NCBI GenBank assembly: GCA_013400155.1
Contig: VXBM01000041.1
Coordinates: 1,817,138 to 1,881,137, forward strand
Length of the DNA: 64,000 bases
Reading direction: 5' to 3'
From: Helopsaltes ochotensis
Taxonomy: Eukaryota; Chordata; Aves; Passeriformes; Locustellidae
A program made the position numbers and the translations under genes. The notes beneath the pieces are model-generated. The model made no database searches. It was not told the origin of the DNA and saw nothing but the letters and a program-made list of their open reading frames with translations. This document shows positions 35,421 to 50,295 of this stretch, in pieces (position 1 is the first letter of the stretch; each line of letters opens with the position of its first letter).

Positions 35421-38400
35421 ACCCTCTTACCCACCTTGCTCCAGTCTGCTACAGTTTTCTAAAGGAGCAGTGGTCATGTATATCAACCATAACTTAAACT
35501 TGTCCACTAAGTGCCCCCATCAGTGCCAGTGTGAAGAGAACCTTGGTTTGAAAGTAACTCCAAAGATTAGGATTTTAAAGTGTTGTCAAAGCAACAGAGC
35601 TGCTTTTTACCTCACTTCAAGCTTCTGCATGACCAAATCAAGCCTTCTCTTATGGAATTACTCTTCAAAATATAAAGCAGAACTTCAGCATGTGGGATCC
35701 CTTTTTACAGTGTCCTTGCACCCCTCTGCTCCTTTTGTGTAGCAGCACATTTTAATTGCATATAGTCAACTGGATATATAACTGCTACCCCCAAACTGGG
35801 CAAGTTTGTCCAATGGAAGAGGGGTGTTTTGTAGTGCTACTTCTCTGTTTTTACTGAAATCATAGGAGAAAATGAAACTTGAATAACGGCTTGTCACATT
35901 TTCCCTGTCCCAGTTTAAAATAACTGAGAACTGAACAACTTCCAGGCATAAATTTTTTGTGGACATTTTCTTTCCCAAAAACATAATTGGAACTGCCTCA
36001 AATCTTCTATTCCTAATTCTATTTTAGTGGCAAGATGAATTTTCACAGTTTTGCACTACCACCAGGGAACTGGTAGGAGAATTATCTTTAAATACCTCTA
36101 TCCAACTTTATACAATATGCTGCACTGGCCTATTACACTTACATCCAAATGATACAGGAGCAGCATCCCCAAAACAGCCAAAAGAGCAAGGGAGAACCAG
36201 ATGTATGGCGTTAAATACCAACTGCACTGATATACATGTGTATGTGTATGAATCTGCCCAGCTAGAGCTTCTGTGGTATTTAAAAGGACAGTAAACCCTG
36301 AAGAGCCTGAATGTTCACAGGAGAGCTTATCAGTTGTTGATGAGGCCCTGTCCAGCCTTACAGACAGCCAGTTTCCTTCTGCACTGGGGCACGAGTTTGC
36401 TGTGGAGCCAGCAGAAAGGTGATAAGCTGCGGAGAAGATTTTTTAGGAGTCTTGCCTATCTTTCACACCAAGTGGCCAGAGCACATTTTCCACAGTTGCC
36501 ACTTACAGATAGGCTGGCTGTTCTTGGATAAGACCAAGGAAGAAATAGGAAAATGGGTTCCAGTTTGCTTCCTCTCACGGTCCCATAGGACTCTGAGGTT
36601 AGGCCAAACTTTTTTCTTCCCACCCCCAGCCCTTTTAAAATATATAAATCTCCCAAAGCTTATAACTGTACCAGACAAGGTAGCTCTGGAGTCAACTCAG
36701 AGCAAGAGACAGATTTCAGACAGGCTATCAGCAATTCCCTGTCTACAACTGCCAGGCAGGAAAAGGCTGCAAGTTCTGCCAGCTGATAGCAAGAGCCTCG
36801 GCTAAACCAAGTGGTAAAACTTTTTCAACCCTCTCAGAGGAAAGGGGTTCTTGTAGAAGTCACCTTTTGCCACATTTCAAGTGACTCTTTTTGGGTCAGG
36901 CACCAAAATAAGGGTGAGACAGAGCAGGATGCCATCACTTCACTGGGAAGCAGCTCCAGGACAGAGCAGTCTCATCCCTTGCTCTCTAGGATGCTTCTCC
37001 AGATACAGTGGGAAACGCAAATATGCGGTGTCGGAGGTTAGCATTTGGAGTAGATAACAGTGGGATACTCCATGGGGGGCTTAAGCTGATGTCTGAGGTT
37101 GTTGTATCTTCGTCTTTCAAACTTGCTCTCAATGTTTGACCCCCTCCTTGCAATTGTTAGAAGCGTACCCAAGTGTATCCTGGTCACTGCTTTCCAGGAT
37201 TGCAGACTTATACTTGCAGGTTAAAACATTTTACCCTCAACCGCTGATGATGACAAGAGCCATCTCAAGTTATTGCATGAATTTTTGTTTAACACTCCCC
37301 TTGGGATAACACTGTTAGGACATAGAATAAACGATCACTATAAATCTGGTGTTCTGAAGGACTGTGGTGATGCATCGAGTGGGCAGTTTTACAGCATAGA
37401 GGAACTCTGACAACTGCAACATTGCATCAGCCCCGCTAGACACCCAAGTGAATCTTTTTTGTTATTGCCTCCCACCAAAGAGACTCCCAACAGAAGAAAG
37501 AGATTTGAGAAAAACGCTACGTGATGCTTCAAAGGCTTAGCTGAATCTTTTCTGCTCTAAGGCATAAACTTGAAATAATAGAGAGTCTTGTGTTTGAGCG
37601 CTGATGTGCCAACCCTTTCGAGCACTGCCAGTGTTTTGGGGTCAACATGTTAAAGAGGAAATGGCTGAAGGGGAGAAAAGGATTTCAAAAGCTTCATTCC
37701 CAACTCAAACTCTCTCCGGAGTCTGAGGCCTGCATTGTGAAGATGTCCATGTGCTGCCATTTTTTCTGTTTCATGAAGGCATTGATATCTCCAACCTCTT
37801 GCTAGCACAAGTCAAAAACCTCTCAGAAAAGATTCTCCTGCACGATTTTGAGACAATTTTCTCCTGTTGATGTGCAGAGGCTGTCCCCAAAATATGTTCA
37901 CACCTGGTCCATGCAGCACCAGGCACAAGGCAGCCACAGTTCACATCCCTCTAGCCCACAAAGGGAGAGGAAAAGGAGCATATTTGGAATTTTATGTGGT
38001 TTCCATATGGCCTTGCAGACCCAAATAGGGTTTCTCCCATCTACCTAGGTGTGTCAGGGAGCTGCTAGCATTCTCCATGGCTGGCCCTCACTAGGGCCCC
38101 AGCACCTTCACCCTGAGCCGTGCCAGATACCTCGCAGTGCCTTGCCACTCCTTCACAAAGCATTAATGCTTCTAATTAGTGCCAAGACCTGCCAAAAAGA
38201 GGGGAGAGGCGGATGACACAGAGGTGGCTCAGTCAGGGCAGCCATGCTCCCAGTAGTAACAAGGCGCTGAGGCTGGAATGAGGAGAAGCTAGGAGATAAG
38301 AAAGGGCAAGCGGGGAATATTTTGCTGTCAGAAAATAAATATGCTTTGGACTAAGGTCTAGTGCCAGTGATATTTTAATCTCATTGCAGAGAGCTGCTTT

Positions 38401-41400
38401 TCCAAACTGGCAGAAATAGTTTGGGGTTTTTTTGGTGTCTTCCTTCAGGTGGAGGATCAGGTGAAGGGGCATGCTCCATCTGCTAAGTACCACCCCAGCA
38501 CTGGGGGTGAAGAATATTCCCTGACCCAATAATCAAGAATTCACTAAGAAAAAATAAACTCAAGGCTTGGTTCTCTCTCAGGGAAGCTTTTATTTTGGTG
38601 ACACCAGTAATTGCAGTGCAGTGGCTCCTGACCACTCTGGTGCAAAGAGAAGAAGAGCCAAGCATGAAAACCGGGCCCCCAATCCTATTTAGCAGCAGCA
38701 ATTAATGAGGCACCACTATGGCTGAGTTGTTCACTGCAAGACCACCTCCATGACCCCTTTGTCTGTCAGCAGCTACAGGAGCACCGGCCAAAACATCCTT
38801 GGTGCTACCAAGGAGGCTCAGCACTGAAGTACAAATCCATCATTCAGAAGGGTCCAACACCATTCCAACAGCATTACTGTTTTATGGTCTGCAATTAAAA
38901 AGCACCATGTGCAGGACAGAAGAAATTTTCTTCTTTTTTTGTCCCTTTACTCCCAGATACCCAATGGAGCCATACACGTGCACGAGGACATCCCTTGGAG
39001 AGCCATCCATGTCACACAGACAAATGTACTGTCACAGCCTCAGCAATGGTTCTCCCACAGCCCTATTTGCAAAACACTTGTTCCTTGCAATACCTGGATG
39101 TTGTCCTTGTGCAGCATTTCCCAATGACACAGAGATAAGAGATCAGCACCTGCTTCTCCTGCAACAGGTCTGCAAATCCCTTCCCCAGAATAAACTTGAA
39201 TTAATACAAACTAATTTTCTACCAGAAGAGATTTTACTAATTCCTGACTTACTCCTGGTAATGAAATAGCTCCAAATATAGGGTGTAGGAAAGAGGAAAC
39301 TTTTGACTGACTTCATATCGCATTTTATAGTTCCTAATTAGATTATTGTCTATCAATTAAAAAAAATAGCTGCGTAAGTTTCTTGTGATAGCTTCCTGAA
39401 TTAGACCTGGGACTATTAAAGCAGCTCAGTCTACCTTGGGTGATAAGAGCCATTCAGACAACTCCTCTACATGGGTGTGTCAGTGGATGAGTCTCAGTGC
39501 CTGCTGCTGGCACCCAGTTAAATCTTTACATGCATCAGCAACATTCACCCAGAATATTTACCTAGCACAGCTAGAGAAATTCTCACTGGGAATGGACAAG
39601 AAAGGAAAAATATGATTTTTCCCTAAAATCTGGAACATCAAAGGGCGACTCAAAATAGGAAAAAACAGTTCCATTTACTTTTTTGCAAGGTAGGAGATTA
39701 GGAAACTAGACCTGGAGACTTGCTACTTAATTTGTCAGTATACTGCATGCTTCTCCTAGAGCTTTCACTGTAAAGAGCCTCCAGTGTGGTCCAAAACAAT
39801 AACAGGGTATTTGTCAGGCGGGGAGGAAGATTCACAGAACTTCATTATGCCAAGGGACACCAAAAACTGAGGAAAAGACAGTGGAAAAAACATTACTGCA
39901 GCTTGGGAGCAGAGGTCTGCCAAATCCAGAGAGTGAAAAACAAAAGGGCTGTAACCTATACTGGGTAATATCAGAGACTACAGTAAAAAGGTTAAAAGAA
40001 ATCATCTCTTTCTACCACATGTTTATTGCCTGCCTTTGTTTAGGCTTACAAGCCCGAAGGCTCCCTTTTCCCTCTTGATCACTAGTCTTGGGGCTTTTTT
40101 GTCATCATTTTGTACAAGAAGTTGCTTTTCTTCAAAGAGCTCACACAGACTACACTGCAGAATTAAGACACTGGTCACTCCAGAAAAGGAAACACCAAAC
40201 AAGCGTATAAACAGAGTGAGAGCAAAAACACATCCCGAAAGAGAGCAGTCCAGCAACAGAGATGCACACAGGCTTGGAAAATGTGACAATCACTATAATA
40301 AAGAAATTAAATCCCTGCCAGACGTCTGACATACATTGTGCATGCTGAGTCTAGATATTTCCTCCTCTTTCTCTCTGCTTTAAGAGGGGGCATTAGTTGA
40401 GCCAAACATGAAGCTAAGGCTGTCAATAAAGATTTATTGTCTTGCTGACAAAGTCTGCCAGTGGCCAGTGGCATTGTCACAGAGACTCAGTGACGGCAGG
40501 AGTATAAGAGTTGCTCAAGAAAGCATCACTCAGACTGATAGGGGCTAACCACTGCCTATGTTTGCCTAAACTGCCAGCTAATTGAGGTGGGAAATGACTT
40601 CTCAAGAAGACGGACACTCCTCCTGATCTTGATTAACTCCCTTTGTATTGTGGTTTACAGAAATATGTCAGCGTTCTCCATCAATCTGCCAGCAAGTCTT
40701 TTCTCTAACATATTTCAGCTTGCCACTTGGCCTTTCACTGCGGATAGGTGCTGCCACAGCTGATATAGCTCTCACATGACATCAGGGAGCAGCACTACCT
40801 CTTCCTGCTGGTGCTGACCTTCCTCCTTTGCAGCAAAAATGAAGCAAGACAGGAACCTCAAAGAAAAACGCTATACAGGAGTAGTTGCATTTGTCTATTT
40901 GTAAGTGAATACTTCTCAGGTATGTTTTCAAATCCTTACGACTGAGAATAATTTTAAAACGTAAGATTTGAGGAGAATGCCGTTGACGAGGAACGGTGCT
41001 GCTTTGAACACATATCTATGGTATCATAGAAAATGTAGCTTTGAAGGAAAGATCAAAAAAAATCAAAATACCTGATGTGTTAGTCGAAAGAGATATGGGG
41101 AAGTGATATTTCATTTGCTAATTGCCTATCAGATATATATAAGAAGCAAAATTAGGGGAAGGATAACTGAGTTCGTACGTCCCTGATGCTTCTAATAAGC
41201 TTGGGACTACAACACAGATCAGGTTCAGGTTGGGTTGTCAATTGAATGGCTCATTGTGGATATATTCTACTTCTTTGGGAAAGACCTCTTTTCACTGTGT
41301 CTCTGTAGAGCATCTAATTCAGTAAGGCTCTGCTCCAAAAGGAATACAGGCAGCAATACAGAAGCCCACTTAAGAAAAGATTGCCCAGTATTAAATAGCA

Positions 41401-42206
41401 GGAATAATTGGCAGGAAATATTCTACTTGCTTAATCTGTCATTCAGTTATCACTAAGTCTACAAAATATTCCAGATTCAAAAGAAAAGCAGACTCAAATT
41501 AATGTTTGTTTTTTTTCCGCTATCCTGGAATGTAAGTGGTTGGCATTTGAATTTTACACATATACGTATATATGCCAGATCATTAAAAGAGATAAACACC
41601 AAGAAAGCCTCTTTGTTAATTTGCAGAGCACTAGGAAGCTAAAACTTTTGTAAAGTTTATTTTTATTTTATTTCATCAAAAGAAAAGTCTTTCTCATTCC
41701 TTTATGAAGCTATATATCAAAATATTACTCTTTAGCACCTTCACCATTGCAGAGTCCATGTGTATTCCATCTGAGCCATAAAAGGATGTGCATGCAAATG
41801 GAATCTGCCTGAAAGACACCTGATGCAGTGCTCCAGTACTCAATATTAGTTTGAGGGAAGAGTGTACAGAGAAAGGTGAGCACAGAAACTCAAATGAAAA
41901 TGTCTCTAAGCAGGAAATTTTGTAAAACATCTCTGTAGTGTGTAAATTACCAGCCTAGTTTCTCTCAACTTCTTAGATTAATGTTGTTCCTTCATACCTT
42001 AGGCAGGATTTTTTTTTAATAGATGCCAGTGTCTCTAAATTTTTTTGCCTTCTTATAGGTGACAAAAGTGCATAAAGAATAATCTTCAAATAATAATCTT
42101 ACACCCTTGTGAATCCACACTGACAGAGAAGAATTCTCATTTAGGAGTGAGAAATGAACTTGAATCAATCGTTGACCAGGCTGTGAATGCTTTCTTCCTT
42201 TTCTTT

Positions 42207-42208
<2 letters not shown>
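35421..42208. other. non-coding, no feature recognised
   Basis: This is 6.8 kb without a recognisable repeat. The segments 37230-37760 and 40410-40740 are complex and repeat-free and might be constrained, but nothing specific marks them. The largest open frame (38799-39269, 156 codons) has no domain and looks like chance. Confidence 0.5.
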
Positions 42209-42291
<83 letters not shown>

Positions 42292-42302
42292 TTTTTTTTT
42301 TT
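42209..42302 (-). repeat. 94-nt T tract interrupted by one A
   Basis: The tract is T from 42209 to 42302 except A at 42290. On the minus strand it begins with 'ctaaat' and A's, giving an AATAAA-like string right at its start, and ends at GGAAAGAAAAGG. The purine-rich side (about 42190-42208) may be the decayed edge of the tract. A retrocopy tail is possible but no parent sequence is recognised. Confidence 0.93.
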
Positions 42303-45300
42303 ATTTAGGATAGGATGAGTTAATTTCCCAGTTCTACACAATTTATCTGTGCTGAGCTGGAAGAGTGTTGAGTGGGAAAGGGTTTCATTGTCCACTAGGG
42401 CCTTATGGCTCTTCAACACCCACCACTTCTGCCTCATGTCAAAGAAAAGCAAATAGGTTTATTAAATAGCTGTCAGGCCAAATGAGGCTGTACAGAGAAC
42501 AAACAGAAGGGAAATTGGATTAGAGGCAGAGTACATGCCACACTAAACAAGGGTACAGATTTACAGCTTTCTCGGTGTAGCTGGACAAAGGACTTTGAAG
42601 ATGAGTTTTTGGAAGGGGGGAGCTGAAGTCTGGGGAGAAATGGGCAGGTGCCCACACAGCCCCAACAGAATGGCAGACATTCTCCTCAATAGCTGGGAAC
42701 ACAGAGGTGAAGGCACCCTTCTCCCCTTTCAAACTCCTAGCTGCATTTCTCCACCACATTCTCTCAGTTTGTGAAGAGGAAGAAAACCCAGGCTGTCCCT
42801 TGCCCACCTCCCTCAGGGAAGATGCCTTCACCCCGATCTTCCCAGGCGTCAGTCCTAAATCACACCATCTAACCCAGCAGAGGTAACAAGAGAGAAAAAG
42901 AGTCAGGGCAGTGCTACAGAGAATTAAACTTTCCCTGATAAAAGCTTTGGCTCACAGGCAGGCTCAGAGAGGTTGGACTCCTTTGCAAGTGGCTGATAGT
43001 TATTCCCAGAGAGACCCTGGCCAAATTCTCACCATAGAGGAGAAAGTGCCAAAGTATTTTGAAGTCATTTTTAGCTGAGAGAAAAAGGATTGGAAAACAC
43101 AAGCACACTCACTTAAGGGACTGCAAGGGTTGGTAAAGTCAGAAGGATCATAATGGGCTAAGCACTGGAAGGAGCTGTGTGTTTTGGGCTAGAAATCTGC
43201 AGGCCCCAGCTATTTGCAAGTGCAGACCTGGAACTGTAATCTGTGTTGCTTGAGCAGCCTGAATTTTTCTTGTGCTGGATGAGGAGTCTATACCACATCA
43301 CCCACAGCACAATAACTGACTTCACTGTGAGAAGCAACAGGCTGTGACTTGTTGACCCTTGCACCCACCTACAAAAGCTGTCTTTTTGTCTCCCACAGCC
43401 AAGCTGGATAGCAAAGTGCTAGATCCCAGGTGCTCCTCCACACCCAGGTCCAAAGTCAAGCACCTTTCTGGATCTTCATCTCAAACAACATCAGGCAGAG
43501 CTTGGCTGGCTTATCATTCGCTGAGTTATTTACATGTTCTGATAGTACTTGATCACAGCAATATCTAAGACAATTTGTCCTCAGATCATTGTGTATTTGG
43601 AGTTATTCTTGATTATTTAACTGGCAGGAATTTGAAGAATAGTTGTCAAAAATGACAGAAGGCATTAAAATGATGCACACACCTTGACATCATGCTGCAA
43701 AAAAGAAGGGTCTTTATTCCATGCACGGTCCATGTACCATGTTCTCCAATCCAAGCTCATCTAAAGGCTTAATGTAGCATAACAAACATCAGCTGATTTT
43801 CACTTACATTTAACATCCAAGAAAAACTTTGGCTTTTCCGTACTCCATCAAAAAAAATCCTTAATTTTAATGAATGAACCAGTGAAATTCTTTGACTAAC
43901 TACTGTATTAGCATATGTGAGATGACAATTGAGACCATGAAGAGCTATTCAGATATACTGGTAAACAGAAATTGCAGAATTTGGGGTATTTTTGAAGAGG
44001 GAAAGAGCAATAAGGATGGTTTATGTCACTCTGCTACTAAAATCTTATTTCTCAAGGTCTTGGCCTGAAAATATCAGTACTCCTTTAACCATTAGGGCCC
44101 AGATTGAGACTAGTATTCCAAAACATGAACTAGCTTAGGACCCTTTGTAGTCACAGTGAGTTGTCCGACCAATACGGTCATTGAAAAGATAACTAGGTCA
44201 ATTGAGGATCCTGACAGTAAGAGCAACAGTTTCAGTCTGAGTGGAACTACCCAAACAATTTGGCCTGGAGGGAGAAGGGAAATGCCCCAGTTCTCTAATT
44301 CCACCGTCGGGCTTGGCAGCCTCTCCTCATGGCTGTGCCAGAGTGGACAGGGCTGGGAGACACCATACAACCAGCCTCCAGAGCAATAATGGGTCAGAAG
44401 AGGGACAGAGATGTCATCCCCAGCACATTATCTGCTGTGCACTTGAGTGACAGGCATCTGTCATCAGTGGTTGAGCAGAGCAGCCACAAGTGCTGATCCT
44501 CCTGCTCCAGGGACGGCTTGTCCAAGGTACCCATTAGCTTTGGCTCACTGTGAAGGCCAAGAAATTTGCTGCTGTGCTTCAGGCACAAGCTGCTGCCTCT
44601 CTGAGCTTGGTAAGGTGCTATCATAAACCACAAAATTAGGTGTCATGGTGGAAAGTGCTTTCCACAGCAGTCACATGGCAGTATGTGGTAAGTATGGTGT
44701 GCTATATCAGCAAAAGAATCCAGGCAAAATCCACCTCAAGATGCTCAAGGCTAATTCCACTTACAAGAAGTCATGTTTCTTTTGTCTCAACGCAGAAAAT
44801 GCAAAAGCTTTCTCTCCTCCTTCCCACCAGTTTGTCAGGAGCCAAGGCTATTGTTACCAGGGAGCAGTTGAAAGTTTCCCTGATGTACTGCAAGAATTGG
44901 AAGCGAAAGCCTGGTTTCAAATGCATTTTTGCAATGATTCAACCGGTCTGGTTTGGGGTGCTGTGGCTGTGCTTAATTTTATGGTCATATTACATGCTGA
45001 TAGATCTTACTTTTTTTTTTATTTCACTAACAGAAAGCATCAGTATCTTGCCCATGAATTATCTAAACAGTTTCAGCTCTCTAGATAATGAAACATAAAT
45101 CAGAGGCCAAGTTGATTAGTAGCATGCTCGTAAAATATTACATATACTCCAGAACTGGTAAAAGAGCATTCAAGCCAAATGTTACAGGCGTTGCCTTGAA
45201 ATCAAACAGCTAAGACTACATACACATGAAGTGTTAATTATTTGTACCACAACAGCACACACAGGTGGTAGCTATGAAGTAGGTCAGTACTTCATAGAAG

Positions 45301-48300
45301 GCTGGCCCTATTTTATCTGGGGCTGGGAACAGGATGACTATATTTATAGAAAGAAAGATTTTGAGGAAGTGATGACTGTTGGTAAAACTCTTTCCTCATC
45401 ATCAGAAGTGAGACTCATCCACTTTATTAAGAGCAGATTTGAGACTACACAAACTTAAACAGGAAAAGGCTTTGAGTAATAGCAGTCCCTACTGAAAATC
45501 CCCCCCATTATGCATATACCAATGCTGAATTAGAGAGCAGTACGGTAGAATCCCGATCATTCAAGTAATGATCTGAACACAGCATTAAATCTGGTGTTAC
45601 CCATCAATATAAAGAGAGGAGGCTTTTAATTGAGACCACTGTACAGAATTGCTCAGAAGCCACAAAATGGGTAGTATTAGTGTTACAAAACCAAGCTCTT
45701 CATAAGAGCCACCAGGCCTTGCTTTTTCTATATGGACTAATTAAAAAAAAAAAAAAATCAGCAGATAATGTACCATTAAGTTACTTTGTGGCTTTGTCTG
45801 ACCAGAGATTTTGCCTTGAGCAAGTTTCCTGCACAGTTTGGCACGTGATAGACCTGCAGACAAAAGTGTCATGCTAGATAGGGAGACCAGACTTGACCGA
45901 TTAACACACACTACAATATAGAAGCAACTATTGAGGTGTTTGGAACATGACAGAAGCAGCAGATTGATCAGCTTCCAAAACAAGCTGTAGATGATGTCCA
46001 GTTTCTGGTAAAAGTACGGTAGAGACAAAACAGCCAAACCTCAGAAGCCACTGAAAGCTTAAACCACCAACCAAAAACAACCCATAGATTGAGGTAGTCA
46101 AGTTTCAATAATCCATGAAATTACTGAAGCAATAAAAAGGAAGCAAGTGAAAACAACATGTGCCACAAGTTAAAATCTTAGGAAAAATGAAGGGCAGGTA
46201 TGCACTTCTGCTCCAGTAGAAGGGGGATCTGCAGAGCAAAGAAAATGGTGGAGGGAGCCCTGCTCCACACTGCCCTCAGCTGAAGGGGTGCTTCAGCCTG
46301 ACATTCGCTCAGTTATCCCAGACTTAGAACCCGTTAGCTCTGGAGCATATTGGTCACACATCCTCTGCTTCCAGTTCACACAGAAGAAACAAGGTTTGTG
46401 ACCTCCAGGACTGCCTCACAACACAAACCAAAGCACGTTAAGTGGGGGCATGTGGGAGACAGACTTCAAAAACACTCCTGCCCTACAGTGATACACTAAC
46501 ACAGGGTGGGGCCTTGCTTATCTAAAAGTATTACCTGCATTGCAGAAATTTTCTATTCAAATTTTGTAACATGAAATTTTTCATTCTGTAATGGAATTTC
46601 TTTTAGGGAGTGTATTGATTGTGGTATTCTACAGCAACTACTACTACCAAAAAAAAAAAAAATTAGCATCATGTCAAATATCATGCTGTGTGCTTTAACT
46701 TGTAGTCAGTCCTGAAGTGACCAGGCTGTTATGCTACACCTAGGGATCACTGAAGGTCATTTTCAATGGAAAATATTTTATCCTAGGCTTCATGACAGTG
46801 CCTGACTGTAGATTTGTATCATTGTGTCTCAGAAAAAAACCCTCCAGTGAATCATATGACTTCAGCATGTATGAGAGATGGACTGGTGCATGGACTGGAC
46901 TCCTGCAAGGTAGGACAGGGCAGGTTCCTGTAACACTGTGCTGAATATAACAGCATGGATGCACATGTCCAAGATTCAACACCCAGAAACGTTAGAGCAT
47001 TCCTTCCACCAGCATGCAAAGCAAAGTTTGCTCATCACGCTAACCAGACTGTTAATGTTAGCTTACCATTTCCATGGCATCTTTGAACTACCACATAAGG
47101 AAATAATCTAGGATTAGCAGCAGGAAATATCAGTGATCACCTCCTAGTATGCAAAGTTATTTGCAAACCCTCCACCAGCAGTTCCTCTAACCATCTTTTT
47201 CTGAAGACAGATGGTTCCTTCTGAGGAAGATGTAGATACAAGATGCATTGAGTCAAATTTAGCCTTGTAGCACATGGGCTCATGCAGTGGGTTTGTAGAT
47301 AACCATACAGTCTGTTGTTTCATACCAGCTTCTACGGTTCGGATAGATGTGATCAAAAAAGGTGTATTGTCACACCATTTTCTCTAAACAGCCAGACTGT
47401 GACCACACCAACAAGTCTAAATTCAGAGCCATGAATTTCTGAAAATGAGACCATGCAAGCTACACTTAGTTCTCTTGGAAGTTTAAGAGCAACTCGTTCA
47501 TCCAGTGGCATAGAAAAGATGTAATACTGAACTAAACTGCCTGTATGTCTCAGGTAAGGTGGTGTTTTATCCTGCAGACAGATACTATTTGTCCATCACC
47601 CTTGGGGTGTGGCCTATGGGTCATAGAGGATAGGTAGGTATATCAATACTGGACTGCTCTGAAACCTTTTTCATAACAGCATCATGAAGGAAAGTTGGTT
47701 AATGACAAAGGAAGACTTTCCTTTGTATTATGGTCGCTTCTTGGCAAGGATCTCACTTCAATAAACACATTTTAAAATAATCACCACTGGTCAAGGACGA
47801 AGTGAATCTCTCAAGTCAATTTGACATAATTCTGCTTGATCTGAAGTTTATCTACTATTTGATAAATCATGGCCTGTCATCCTTCAAGGGCAGCTACAGG
47901 AAAAATAGGTCCTTAGTGACAGACAATGTCCCCTGTCATTCACCCTCTCACTTCCTGGGCTCTCTGGACTTGAAATTCTGATTTGACTTCCTTCCCAGAT
48001 GGTATCAAAAAAAGGCAAAAGGTTTTTTTTCTCATTCTTGATAGGCAAAGTCCCAGAAAAGTAATACATTATACACTAAACCTGTATCTCCAGAAAAAAA
48101 CAGGACTAGTAGTTGTTTGCCAAAGCCTGAATTAGAGACCAGCGACTTGAGATAAGATAGGCAATCAGCTCTGACTCTGCCACTGCAGACTTCTGGTCTA
48201 CTTGCAAGAGAAGACATGTCATCGTTTCTCTTGACAGTCCCCAGGATCTCAGGGAGAATGCCTAACAGTCACAGGAGAAAGAGGGAAATGAAAACAGTAC

Positions 48301-50295
48301 TCTTAAGGAAGAATGAATGGCTTTAGGAGAGAAGGTCTTAGCATTATTTTTAACAGAATCTACATCAGCTCTGAGGTTATATATGTTTGTGTAGGCCATC
48401 ATCCTTGGGCAGGGAGACTGCAACATAGTGATGTAACCTAGATTTTGTTGCTGCATCAATCCCTTATATAAGAGTCTCATTGTCAGAAGTCTGAATAAAA
48501 AGGAAAGTCAGTTCATTCTTTGTGCTGTTCAGTAGTTACTTGAATAACATCCTTTTTTTCATTAGAATTTCTGCCTAATCTGCCAATTTCTCATAGGCAA
48601 ATACATGGGGCATCTTACCACTGGAAACACATTTTCCTAGACACTTCATATAGAAAAACGTCAAGAAAAAAATGGATCACAGCTATACATTCCATTTAGT
48701 GTTCTAACATGGAAGCTGTAGAAATGATGTGGTCAGTTCATGGGACTGGTTTCCCAGGCACACTTCTGAGGCTCGCACTAACCTCTTCAACACATTTGCA
48801 CCATGGTAGAACCCTGGATAGCAAGAGCCAAATGTGAGCACTGCAGGCCTACAGCAGCTGCTTCGCTGTATGACCTGCTGTCAGTTGTGGCAGGTCCTAT
48901 TTCTTATGGCTAGCTAGGGAGGAGGAGAGGAGAGGTGCTAGTCCATAAACAGTTATAAGCTAGGGAAAAACTCCCTTGATATTATTTCTTTTCTGAAGTG
49001 TAAATTCATATACAAGTATGTGTCATTAAAGAAATAATTTTTCTATTTCGGTTTCTCAGTTAAATACTTTGCACGCACATCTAGTTATATAGAAATGGTG
49101 CCTTATTCCATCATGGAGGAAAAACTGTTTAAGCAAGGAAGCCCAGACGTTTCACTTGCCCAGTTGTTCTTAACTGGTTGAGAGGGTGATTGTTCTCAAA
49201 AGCGTTCAACTACTTTCAGGGGTACCCAGAGACATATAATACTGCTCAACCATAGCCAGACTATTCCCTGGATTGGTACCAAAAATAGCAGATGAAAGCG
49301 GTTATAAATCAAGGCTTGGTAGAGAAGGGAAAAGGCAGTAGAGCTGTTGGAAGGACTGTCCGCTGTCATGGTGCAGTCTATGTCACACAGAGCATATGGG
49401 GCCTTACCTGGCTGTGTGGGTCACCCCGCTTCCCAGCCTGATGCCCTCTCCACTACAAGTTTGGGCTTCTATGACCTCTACTTATCTGCTGGCTCTGGCT
49501 GAGCCATTTGACACCAAACCCACTGCACGTGTCCCTTGATTTCTTAGTACCTACCTCAGCCAACACTAATCAAATCGGAAATTCTTCACAGGAGGGTTCT
49601 CCCTTCCTTCTCCAAATGAAACATCTCCTCCTGCTGTACACGCTCTCTTTAGTTCTGACACTATTCAGAACAGAAAATTAGGAAGATGGTTATTGCAGTA
49701 GGGCCTCTTCCTTCTTTTCAGAAACAAATAAAATGAAAAGTTCAGAAGCCTCTGGCTTTTGGTTGCAACCGTCAGGCCAGTTTGCCAGGAGGCATACGTA
49801 TGTACATTTGTATTTTATACAGCCTTTCTTCTTCCTTCCCTCAAAGTAGTCGTCTAAAGACCACACAGTACGCAGCATTTGGAATTTTCTTTCTTTTTTT
49901 TTTTCCCCCTCTGGAGCTCATTCTAAAGTACTTCCACAGATATTTTTCTTGCTTTGTGTTGCGTTTCCTCTGTAAGCTTTAAAAGACTTGGCAATACAAC
50001 TTCCCTGGCTGGTATAAATACAGCCATAGATATTTTTAAATCGCAAAAGCAAACCTTCCTACTCCCCCACCCTCTTCCCCAAAAGCCATATCACGCAAGA
50101 ATCTCTCTCCTCCTTCTGATGGAAGTAATTTCATTATTTTAAAAGCACTTATGCAACCAACAGAGGTGACACCATGTGTGTGTGCATACACAAGCCTCCT
50201 CAGGAGTCAATATGATTGTGCCCTCTCCCTGCTTTCTCCTTTTTCTATACTTTATCAATATCAATAATTTTTTTAAACATTTTTACCATGTACAG
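42303..50295. other. non-coding, no feature recognised
   Basis: This is 8 kb with no recognisable transposon or gene. Two open frames of about 150 codons overlap in different frames at 44640-45098, which indicates a locally stop-poor stretch more than a gene. Short A runs lie near 45742 and 46650. Confidence 0.5.

Noticed and set aside
41026..41060. 'ggtatcatagaaaatgtagc' resembling the start of a reversed CR1 tail
   Set aside because: The following 'ggaagggacc...gtccaacc' segment is not present.
42960..43010. 'ctcagagaggtt' resembling reversed MIR
   Set aside because: A 12-base match without the rest of the MIR core is not enough.
44640..45098. Two overlapping open frames of 152 and 147 codons in different frames
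   Set aside because: Stop-poor stretch; neither translation resembles a known family and the two cannot both be explained as genes without other support.
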